The position numbers and the translations under genes are program-made. 64,000 nucleotides of DNA from NCBI GenBank assembly GCA_037976565.1, contig CP137675.1, forward strand, positions 1,621,323 through 1,685,322, in the 5' to 3' direction. Source of the stretch: Mesocentrotus franciscanus. Lineage: Eukaryota; Echinodermata; Echinoidea; Camarodonta; Strongylocentrotidae. How positions within the stretch are numbered: position 1 is the first letter of the stretch; the number at the start of each line of letters is the position of its first letter. Below, piece after piece: positions 1 to 12,500 of this stretch. The notes beneath the pieces are model-generated. The model was given only the letters and a program-made list of their open reading frames with translations, was not told the origin of the DNA and ran no database searches.

Positions 1-546
1 AGTGTTACTTTTGGGACATGTACTTCAACTGTATAACTTCTTAACACCAAGAAATATATTATATTATCCTAGGAATACCAAGTTTCTTTCCCTTGTCTTG
101 GAAAATCTATATCAATTTTTATTTATCTGTGAGCAAGGCTATTCATAAATTTTCTTCTGGTAAATTTTTACTGAATACTTCTATCATTTAATCACCACTG
201 AATGTGCAAATTTAAGCTATTTTGTCCCATACGCTACCGACAACATTTCAGTGTATCTGATGACTGTATCAAGCTGAAAGCCCTACCCTACTAGAGCTAG
301 AATCAGGCTAAATATCATTCAGTAATTCTTTGTAATCAGGCTAAATATCGTTCAGTACTTCTTGGTATTAAACTTGTGTGACATATCATGGACTTGCCCT
401 AATACGTTGATGTTTTTTATTAATAAAGTTTAGCCAAAATATTTTTGATTATGCCTCTATGCCTCTATCTCAAAGTAATTAGCAATAACGCAATGTGTAT
501 TATTCATTTTTGCTCAAACTCTCTTTATTTTGTCTTGTGCTTTCAG

Positions 547-3500
547 GTGAATGAAATTTTATGGAATACAGAGTCCACTATCCTTGTTCTATGGCTTGAA
601 GAACTACCCACTGAAAACAATCCTGACTTATCTTCTTTCATCCCAGAATCATATGGTAAAAAAACAATTATCCCATTTTCCTTTTCTTCCTACCCATCTC
701 TGACATTCATAGAAACTTTAGGAAATTTTGCTTAACTTTTGTATATAAATTGACATTTTTGTACAGGTAGCTTCTTGCATGCATGCACTCTTTACTCTGA
801 TAAACGCATGATCAAAAGCTTCAGTATGTCTGTATTTAAAGACATATTTATATTTTGCAACTTTATATAATATCCATATACATGTAGTAAGTATTGTTTT
901 CTATTGTTCTGATTTCATTTTGTGAAAGCATACTAAAGCAGTTTTAAAAATGAAATTATGTGTTTTAGATGATTTTATGAAATATATTTACAATATGGAA
1001 TACAGATTTGAAATATATATCATATGTATGTAGGTGGCATTTAATACTGGTAGCAAGGTCAGCTAATACTTTTAATACTATTTCTCTGTGTTCTACTATT
1101 CAGTTCAAGTATGGACAATAGGAAACTATCACTGGTACCTCAAGCAGAGCCTTCACTTCTCAGCCAGTCAGAGAGTGACTGCTTTAACCTTTGACCCTGA
1201 GCATGCCAATCAGCTTCATCTGCTGAATAGTGCAGGGCAGTACCTGAGGTACAGCTGGACCTGGCAGACGGCAAACAGTAGAGGGCTGGGAGAGGATGAC
1301 CAGGCTGTCACAGCGGTTATCGATGGAAGTAAGTGTAACCTCTAGATACTGATCTAAAATCACCGAGGAAAAGGAAAAAGAAACTCAACTAACATGGACA
1401 ACTTTAAAAGATACATGTAGGGAACCCAACATTTTGATTTTGGATCACAAAACAGATCTTTACAAAGTACTCTGTATAATAATACGTTTTATATTTCTCA
1501 CTCGCCCCTAAAGCTTTTCATGTCTTCTTTGTCTCTCTTTCTATATCTCACCTTGAAGTCTTGCCCCTTCTCACCCCACCCCTCTCTCTCTCTCGCTCCC
1601 TCACCCCCTCTCTCTCTCTCTCTCTCTCTCCTCTCTCTCTCCCTCTCTCTCTCTCTCTCCCTCCCCTCTCTCTCTCACTCTCTCCCTCTCTCTGTCTCTC
1701 ATTAACCTACAAGTGTAGAGACAAATTTATTCATGGGAATATAAGAAAACAAGTGTATTTTACAAGTAAAAGTCTGACTTCATCAACTTCTGTTGCCATT
1801 GATTTGCAATTTACATGTCTTGATAAGCAGTGCATATTTCTATTTGTGTTTAAATTTTATTGATAATTATGTGAAAATCCTAATTTTACTTCTTTTCAGA
1901 GGATATTTTGGTGACACCTTTCAAGAAGATGGTAGTGCCCCCACCCATGTCGGCCTATACATTGATGATGCCAACGTTTGTCAATCAAGTATTGTTTGCC
2001 CCTCCTCCTCATAGCAACAACATAGCGATAGTGCTACAGGATGGTCGTATTGCATTTTACACACACAAGACTGGTGAGATTGAAATCAGATATAGTTATG
2101 TTGTTCACGCTTTCACCAGTTTAAAAGGGACCAATTGTTTTTATTTAAATGTGTATATTATTACAAGACATAAAGTCACCACCAAAAAGTAATCTGAGAA
2201 ATTCAAATGTTGGGGATTAAAGAGCAAAAGGGCAAAATAATGATCTATTACAGTAATATATGTGTACAGATCTAAAACTTTCTATTGGCTATTGACTTCA
2301 AAAGTCTGTCAGGTTCAGTTCCATTTATATCCAAGATAAAATCTGTTGTTACATCCTAAAGTGAAACCTTAGCAAAATTTCAAGATCCATTTCAAAACAC
2401 TGGGAATTGACAGCTTCATTGTGGTAATTCCTACATCAGCCAATAGCCTACTCCAATCTAACCTGTATACCTTTACATGCACATTTCTGATGAAGCTGCC
2501 AATTTTGTGACTAAATTTCTCTGTTTTTTTTTTCCATTCAGATGGTGAAGATGAGAAAGAAGATGCTTCTGTCAAACTGGTTGCTGCTGGAGGAAATGGC
2601 TTTAAGACCATGGCAACCACTCCTAAGCTCAGAGGCATTGCAAGGTAAAAACATCCCTGTGTGTGGAGGATTGTGTGACAAAATAGTCTCTGTTCAACCT
2701 GGAATAAAGCAATTCTAAAGTGAATTGTTTTTTATGCCTCCGCTACAAAGTAGCCGGAAGCATTATGTTTTCTGGTTGTCCGTCCGTACATACGTACGTA
2801 CGTCCCGTTCTCGTGATCGCGTTATTTCAAGAACAAATTGATGGATTACCGCCAAACTTGGGTCATGTATGTATCTTGCAGAGCTAATGAACTGATTAGA
2901 TTTTGGGGTCACAAGGTCAAAGGTCACAGGGCTCATTATGTATGCAAAAATAGCTTGTGATCGCGTTATCTCAAGAACCGATTGATGGATTACCGCCAAA
3001 CTTGGGTCATGTATGTATCTTGCAGAGCCAATGAACTGATTAGATTTTGGGGTCAAAGGTCAAAGGTCACAGGGCTCATTATGTATGCAAAATAGCTTGT
3101 GATCACATTATCTCAAGAACCGATTGATGGATTACCGCCAAACTTGGGTCATGTATGTATCTTGCAGAGTCAAGGAACTGATTAGATTTTGGGGTCACGA
3201 GGTCAAAGGTCTAGGGTCACAGGGCTCATTATGTATGCAAAATAGCTTGTGATCACGTTATCTCAAGAACCGATTGATGGATTACCGCCAAACTTAGGTC
3301 ATGTATGTATCTTGCAGAGCCAATGAACTGATTAGATTTGGGGGTCACGAGGTCAAAGGTCACAGGGCTCATTATGTATCCTAAAATAGCTCGTGATCGC
3401 GTTATCATTAGAACCAACAGATGGATTACAATCAAACTTGAATTTTAAAAATTGCTTCCATTTTGGTTTGTAAAATTGCTCTATGGCAGAGGCATTATTT

Positions 3501-6500
3501 TCGACTGCGCGCAGTTGAAGTTCCATCTAGTTACTCCTGTTTTGTACTTTGAGTGTAATATTGAGTGACTTACTGTTCAATTTGGAGAAGAAAAAAACAA
3601 GTTATGATGAGGTAGCAAAGTAATGGAATATCAGCCTAGTTATGCAAGCAAACCTTTTTGGTATGCTTGAATCCTTGTATTACATTTGAGCAAGTGTTTT
3701 GATAAAAACAGGTGGGGTCAGTCACGCAAGAGTAAAATGTTTTAAGAGATGGAATTTTCATGAGCTCTATTTAGGGCGAGATTGTCCCTGTTCATTTCTC
3801 CATAAAAGGCATGCATAATTTCTAACCTCCATGAAAAACAAGATATTCTCTGTAGTTTCATGTATCAGTGATACAGTGAAGCCTGTCTACAGCGACTGCC
3901 CAAGGGAAACACAAAAAGTGGTCTTTGTAGACAGGTGATCTCTATGTTCAAGTTCCTTTAGTACATGTTTCAATGAGAAACCATTTCCAGGGAAACAAAA
4001 AAATGTGGTCTTTGTAGGCAGGTGGTCTTTCTATACAGGTGGTCACTAAAGCAGGTTTGACTGTATATACATTGACATGTTGATACAACAAAATAATTGA
4101 AAATTACTCCATATTTCATTCCATTACAGGATAGAGGATGGGTCTGGTAATGCACTTTCTTTGGATCTGCCATTTCATCTTCATCACTTCATATGGATCA
4201 GAGCTGACTGCCTGGTAGCAGTGTCATACAATGATGAGGACTCTGTGAGCTCACTACATCAAATCAAATGTGAGGGACTAGGAAGTGGTGAATTGAAATT
4301 AGTGTGGTAAGTTGCTTCAAGCATATATGTATTCATTGTGATATTTTTTCATAAAATATCTGCAGTCTCATGGACTATTTAATTTCTTCAAAGATAATAC
4401 TATGACTTTCAATGTATAATTTAGCTGCTTGTATGTGTATGTATGTAAATCATTAGTGCATGATGATTGTGTAGCATACATAAGTATGGCCCCTTTTCAA
4501 ACATGTATTTTGTGATTCAGTATTACAAATGAGTCAGAGTGAAAGACATAGTCAATGTAATGGTAATTTTGTAGCGCAAGTCTTCCAAGCATTTTATGAT
4601 TAGATACAAAGCAGTCAAGGTTTCAAGTGCTCAAGAATGTGGGATCCGCAACAGTGCATTCTACATTAAACATCTTCCTCTTTTCACCACCTCTCATTAC
4701 AGCAATCAAGCAGAGAGTCAGCCAATATTTGGTGAAGTTGTCTCGGTCAGTTGCCGTGACGATGGAGGCTCTTTGGCAATCCAGTTGGATGATGGTACAA
4801 TCGTAGATGAGAGCAATGACTTCATCACCAAACTACCCCAACGATGCTCACATATTGCTGTGTGTAAATTGGCCGGCAAGGTAAGAAATACCAGATCTAT
4901 CCCAGAAAAGGAATTAAAGATTCAAGGAGGGCTTAAGGTTACTACACACATTACAAATGTAATACAATCAGACTGAGTATGCCTATAATTCATGGACTTT
5001 AAATTCAATACACTCTGATGGCAAATTTCACTTGAATAAAATTTGTGGAATTATGTAGTTTGCACCCCTAAAAAAGAAGAAGATTGATTCCCCAGATTCA
5101 TTTTTGACTAAGAGACTTTAAAGATCTCAAACTTGCCATTAGTTCCTAGAAATCAAGTTTAAGAGTGTGATATGTTTATGACTCAATTGTCAGGAAAGTG
5201 ACTGATTTCTTGGGGTAATTTCCTTCTTTTTGTTGTTGTAGGAAGCGGTTCTTGGACTGACTGAGCGGTATCGTTTCTATGTCAACGAGATGGAGATTGC
5301 ATCTAACGTCACTTCATTTGCTATCACTAATGAGTTCCTTGTTCTGACTACTCACAGTCATACCTGTCGTTGTATCAGCCTGCATACAAAATTAGAAGGT
5401 AGGATTCTAGTTGATGAAAGATTTGATTGAATTGAATTGATCGCAAGTTCTCCAATCTATTGTTAAATTACTACTGCCTGTTTCTTATGTAAAGAGCTGC
5501 AAATAATATCAAACTACTCTTATAAAACAAGGCCATTATCTAAAATAGTTGAAATTTGCTTTTAAAATCCTGTCTTCTTATTGTTTTGTTTGAGGTTCTA
5601 AGTTGGTATTTAGCGAGTCAAGCACGTGTTATTGACAGTTCATGTGGCTGCTTTAATCCTATATTGTCCATATGAGCTGTATTTATGGTCTTTATGGTTA
5701 ATTCAGCTTGTATTGGAAACAGGATTATAGTATTCATGTTCATGATGTTCTGTATGCTTTCTTCCTTCTCTGTGTGACAGGTTGACATAGACATGTTGTA
5801 TATTAAATCCTTACAGAGATGTAAATGATCAGTTTTCATAACAAGCATTTACAATCTGGAATCGTGCACTTTCCTTTTGCACTAAGTTAAGCAAGCACGT
5901 ATATTTTGATCCTACATAGATCTAGCAGCTCTTAACGAAGGCAAGACAGTCTCCCTCGACGAGAGCATGAGACGGGTGGAGCGAGGATCCCGCATCGTCA
6001 CGGCGATAGCGTCCGACACCCGTCTGGTGCTCCAGATGCCGAGGGGTAACCTTGAGACGATCCACCCGAGAGCTCTGGTCCTTGCTGCCATCAAGAGATC
6101 CTTGGATGCCTTGATGTATAAGGAAGCCTTCACAGTCATGAGAAGACATCGTATCGATATGAACCTCATCGTAGACCATAACCCACAGGTTAGTTTGCAT
6201 ATAATGAAGATAAAGGTGATAATGGTGATAGTGGTTGTAATTGTAATTGATAGTCAGCTAGTGTATACAGATTGCAAATTTACTTTGGGATCATTACCCT
6301 TGCCTAGACGCAGATCAACCCGTGAAGTTCTTCTTACCCTGTACCCATTTGATACTCCTGAGTCAAGGGAGGCAATATTTATTAAATGCCTTGCATAAGG
6401 GCTTGATCACCCTCATTTTGTAGGGATTATATAGAAGAAGTAGTTGTTGTTATTCATTTAAAAACTTGACAGGTCAGGTAGTATTAACCTGTATATGTAC

Positions 6501-9500
6501 ATTAGGATAAATGATATTGGTATGTTTTTGATTGTTTGTTTTACCTGACTGCTAAGTAAGCAACCAGAGGAACGACGGCTGTAAGTCCTCTCTGAGGGAC
6601 TTGGTAATGAGGATTAATGCCTCACCAAAGAGCACAAGCGCATCGACTTGGTTTCGAACCCGGGATGGCGGGACCTCCCGGTTACGAGACCACTGCTCTA
6701 CCACTGAGCAAAATATATTGATGTTTCATAATTATGCTGATCACCCTGTTATCCTGAATATCCTAACCAATCACTGCCCCATATTTAATGTCAATTCCGT
6801 AGCTACTTCTGAACAACATAGACACCATGGTAACCCAGCTAGACGACCCCACCAGCCTCAATCTCATTCTGATGGACCTCAAGGAGGACAGCATTACTAC
6901 CACCATGTATGCTGCAGCCTACAACACCCCTGCCTCACCCTTCACCCTAGGGGCGGGGCAGACCAGTAAGGTGAATGTGATCTGTGATGCTGTCAGGGAG
7001 AGTCTCTACAGGCTGAATCCAAATAGGTAGGCAAGAGAATATATTGTTAAAGTAATTTCTTGTTCATTAACTATGACAAATATTTCCCCAACCATGCAGC
7101 GTCTAACACCAGAGGAACGATTTTGATGTTTGTAAATTGTTTTTCCCATTTTTATGTTTGTGAAAGTTTGCCATGTGCTCCAAAACTTTTCAATACTTTA
7201 GTAATACTGCTGTACTAATCACTTCAATTCATAATGTTGTATCATGTTTGTGTTGTTTCCCATGTTGAAAATGGATAACAATAAAAAACATGGTTTCCAG
7301 TGAAACTTATATTAAATGGAACCTGTATATAAAAAAAAAACCTACTGTATCTATGGAGATCATTTCTCACTTCCCATGAACAGTCATAAAGAGCTTCAAC
7401 TAAAATGTATATGACAGAGCGGAAACATTTGTGGATGGAAGTCCCCATTTAAATTTCAAATTTCTCTCTTCACCAAGGGGAAAATAGCTTTATTTATTTT
7501 CTCCAAGGATGTACAACAGACACAATGACTGGTTTGTTATTCTTGTGAACAGTAGTGCAGTACATGTACCTAAATGTTGTATGTAACAGATGTACATGTC
7601 CATTCTATTGATTAGATTTTCTCTCCTTATAACTTTGAAGATTCTTCTTGTCAGTCCTTGCTTGCCATGCCAAGAAGACCCAACCAGAGCTAGAGAAAGC
7701 CTTGGAAAAGATCAAACTAAAGCAAGGTCAAGGGTCAAATGACGATTCCGATTGTCCGTCAGCAGATGAGGCTCTTCGCTATCTCTTATACCTGGTAGAT
7801 GTCAATGAACTCTTCAATGTTGCTTTGGGAACCTATGATTTTGATCTTGTTCTAATGGTTGCTGATAAATCGCAAAAGGTAAAATAAGGTTTCCTTCATC
7901 CTTGCAGGTTTTAACTTTGTTGAATGTGCTGATTGTTTACTTTAGTTGATGTTGAATTTTTATTTTAGTACAACACATATTTTCCTTTGGCCCCAGCTCA
8001 AGATACAGTTTCTAGTGCACCACCTTAAAATTATTCTGCATCGGGGGTTTTAAGCGTGTATCAGGGCAAAAACATAATCAGAGATTGAATATTATACAAG
8101 ATTTTGGGGTCACGAGGTCAAAGGTCACAGGGCTTATTATGTATGCAAAGATAGCTCGTGATAGCGTTATCTCAAGAACTGATTGATGGATTCTCGCCAA
8201 ACTTGAGGCATGTATGTATCTTGCAGAGCCGATGAACTGATTAGATTTTGGGGGTCATGAGGTCAAAGGTCACAGGGCTCATTATGTATGCAAAAACAGC
8301 TCGTGATCACACTATCAGAACCGGTGGACGGATTACCATCAAACTCGAGACATGTTTATGTATCTTGCAGAGCCAATGAACTGATTAGATTTTGGGGTCA
8401 CGAGGTTAAAGGTCAAAGGTCACAGGGCTCTCTATGTATGCATAAAAATAGCTTGTGAACGCATTATAATTGGAAGCGACAGATGGATTACTATCAAACT
8501 CAGGACATGTATTTATCTTGCAGAGCCATTTATATGAAAAATAGCTTGTAATCACGATATTCTGAGAACCTGTTAATGGATTACAATCAAACTTGAATAT
8601 TAAAAATTGCTTCTGTTTTGGTTTGTAAAATCGCTCTATGGCGGAGGCATCATTTTCGACTGCGCGCAGTCGAAGTTCCATCTAGTTTCATTAACAGTTC
8701 AAATTCTGATTGAGATTAAATTTATCTTCTTTTTACAGGACCCCAAGGAGTACCTGCCCTTTTTAAACCAACTGCGTAACATGGAACCAGACTACCAGCG
8801 CTACTCCATAGACAAGCACCTCAAGCGATATGTGAAAGCCCTGAGACATGTGAGCCGGTGTCCTGATCACTTCTCGGAGTGCTTAGACCTGGTGATAGAA
8901 CAGAGACTCTACCCAGAGGCACTGAAGCTGTTCAAGAGAGGGGATCACCAGTACAAGGTACATACCGCATTCTCATTGTTTTGCAGGTTAGGTTTTCAGA
9001 TCAGTTCTGGGAACCAAGATACTGACATTCCATTTAGTAGAAGAGCATGTTAACCCATTAACTACTGGATTCTCTCATTCCCACAGACATTAAGCAGGGT
9101 TAACCTGGTTCATGTAAGCAAAGTGTTAAAACAAAATTTAAATGCTCAGAAAGGTGGTCTTCACAGGTAACTGGTCTCAGTTGAAATACATGCCCTTTTA
9201 TACAGGTATAATGAGAAGCTGCGTTATAGAAAGAAAGAGAGTGGTCTTTATAGACAAGTGATACTTCGAAACAGGTGGTTTTAGCTCCATCATGCTTCAC
9301 ATTATAGAGATGGAAAGCATGGCTAATGGTTGAAAGTAGCCTTACTAAACAATTTACTAAACAATGAGTATTTAACTGTCTTATGAACAAACAATAGAGA
9401 GATTAGTGGGGAGTCAGAGGTGAACACAATTGCTGCCACCATTGAATGCCTTATGGTGGATAATGGGGCAGCCTGCAGGAAGTAAGGATTACCGAACAAA

Positions 9501-12500
9501 GCACACAGTCAGTGAAGGGCTGAAAGGATGGACAAGACTCTGTAGCCCCCGTCTTGTGATATGGCATGAAGCTCGTCCCTATTGGTTCAGTTATTCAGTT
9601 AAACAATTTTTTTAAATATTGAAATGTGGTGCATTTGATATTTTCCTTATTATATAGAAAAGACAGCTATCAGTCTTTAACATGCACCATTAATGGAATT
9701 GATAGGTTTTGATGATGGCACTATATTGACTTCAAAATTGTTTCAGTTGTGATTTTAATAGATAACTATTGAAAATCATAATATTTTAGATTAATACTCC
9801 ACATCAGAATGACTGCAGCTCTGAATCTATTTAATAGAAACATGTGATTCTGACAATATCAATACCGGTACTCAAAAAATGTGTTTGGGTCTCTGTATTC
9901 ATTCAGGCTGTAGCGCAGAGCTATGGGGAGTACCTACAGGAGAAGAACCGCTACTTGGAGGCTGCCCTCATGTATGAAATGTGCGACAATCTCCAGGGGG
10001 CGCTAGAGATGTACCAAAAATGCAGCAACTGGCGAGAGGTCTTCTCTCTCACAGCTCGTCTCAATTACAACACACAGGATGAGATGGCTCTGGCTAGGAG
10101 ACTAGCAGGTAACATCTACAAGAGATCTAGGTTTCCCAACAATACGAATTTCCGATCATAAAGTCTTGAATGAATGTCTGTCATTCTACTTGTTACTTGT
10201 CTCTCCACTTAATTGTCATTTACTTGTTTAGTTTGTTATTTAAGACTTTGATATCATTCCTCTTGTCTTCTCTCTTGATGACATTAGCCATATGCTGTAG
10301 ACATTACAGATTTAAAAGTAAAAATAAATAACATACTTTTAGGGCTTACAAAGGAGACATTTGATAACAATGTGCATATAATTTCTTACAGCTGATGAAT
10401 AAGACACCACTGAGTTCAGCTTTTGACATTTGAAATTGAGCGTTCATCATTTATCTATTAATTGTTACATGAAGTACTTGATAAAACTTTTATATATTGG
10501 TACAAATGTATTATTATTAAATTCTTACATCTTTCTTGGTCAACCTGCCTGTACAACATATTTTCTTCATGTAAGAAGTACCTCAAATTGACAATTTTTA
10601 AATCCGCTCTATATTTTACAGGTCAGCTGTCTAGTAACAGAAGACACTCAGAAGCAGCTGTTGTCCTGATGGATTATGCCAATGATTTGGAAGAAGCAAT
10701 TACAACTCTGGTAGATGGTGCACAGTGGGAAGAGGCTCTCAGATTGGTGAGTATTTTAGTTATATCAATCCTCAAACAGAAATTTCGAAGTACCCACAGG
10801 ATTGTGGGCTTTTTTAATGGGGAATTGTGAATGTTTACCGGGGTCCTGTTTCATAAAACTATCATATAAAAATATCAAGTACAATATTTCTATAACAGCC
10901 AATCAGATGCAACCATTTGAGTAGCTTATAACAGTTTCTGTAACTAGTTATTGATAGCAAGTTTTATGAAACAGGGCCCATGTCAGACATTGGATATGGC
11001 AGTGTTCTAGTCAACTTCAGTGTGTTCAGGAGAGCAGTTCTTTGTAGCTGTGTGTCATCATTGGTTGTTCATTGATTCATGCATGAAATACACTAGTGTA
11101 TTTGGACAAATCATGAAGTTTGTATTTTATTCAAGATTTAAATCTTGAAGTTTTGTTTGTAAGAATATCTCTTTAAAAATTCATTCATTACTTATGTTCC
11201 TAAATCGAAGCATGTCAGAAGTTTCTTTAATTGCGGCTCATACAGGAATAATTCTTCTACTCATATGATATCTCCCAAGAATGAAATTAATATAATTTTG
11301 GTATATTTCGTTTTACAGATGTACAAGCACAAGAGGACTGACTTCATTGAAACAGCATTGAAACCTGCCCTTGTTGAGAGTAAGCATGACATTCTCAATG
11401 AACTTCAATGAATCTCTTGTGATTTTTCGAAGTCAGTTACACAGAAACATTAATATGCAAGTTTTCAGTCACCTTTATGATATTAGCCATCAAAAGTGTA
11501 TAAACCTCCATCATGCTAGAGACATTTATATTATATTGACTGGGCTTGAGGTACATCAGAAATATTGACCAAGCTAAAATCATATTGCCCGAGTCGAAGA
11601 CGAGGGCAATATGGTCTTAGCGCGGTCAATATTTCTGATGTACCCCGAAAGAAGCCCTGTCAATATAATTATTATTACCTATACAAGGCATTTTTCTAAC
11701 AAATGATATACAACTTTGGTATAAAGCATGAGTTTTACTCACGTCTGATTGTCTGTTTGCCGGTCCCTCTAAATTCAGGTTATTCATGTGACTTAAATCT
11801 ACCACCTGTAAATTTCATCCTGCTTGGAAGTAAATTTCACTACTTGATTGACAGGTGGAATGTGATATGACAATCTGTATGTGGATTTCTGGTTCATTTC
11901 ATGATTTACATTTCATTGCTTGTACGTTTCATCCTGATTATCAACAATTCTTGTACATTTCAGGATATCTACGCCTAGACTTTAACGCCTACACAATACT
12001 GTTGGTATGCACTTGAGAGTGGAATATGTCAGAATATTGCCCTCCAATTTAGTACGGTGGTCACGGGAAAACCCAGAGAGGGCAATATGGCAAATGTTGC
12101 CCGCTCCGGTTTCATATTCGAGTAGCACGCAGAATATGGCTTTTTATTTTGCAGCTAAAATGCCTTGTATAGGTAACAATTCATTATGTTGACTCAAGAG
12201 ACCAAAATTAAGAAATCTGAAGACCAAGTTTAATCCTTCTAAGCACATTTGAAATTTAAGACTAATTCTTTAAAAAAGATTGAGCAATTTAAAAAGATCC
12301 CACCCTTCATATTGGTGTAGTAATGCCCTAGATACCATGACACTCCTGGCATATATTCCAAGCCTGTAATAGATGTCTTTAATTTACATATTACCCTTTG
12401 CCATTATAGATTATGAAAATAAGACTGACAGCTTAGCCAACTTCCGCTCCACATTCGAAGTCACAAATCCCGCCTCGCAGTCGTCAGGGAAACCAAGGCT

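Noticed and set aside
6650..6709. tRNA gene (Thr) on the minus strand
   Set aside because: A and B boxes are present but the acceptor stem is not formed and a SINE tail follows. The same applies to the tRNA-like modules at 21.4, 22.2, 30.5, 30.9 and 31.2 kb.
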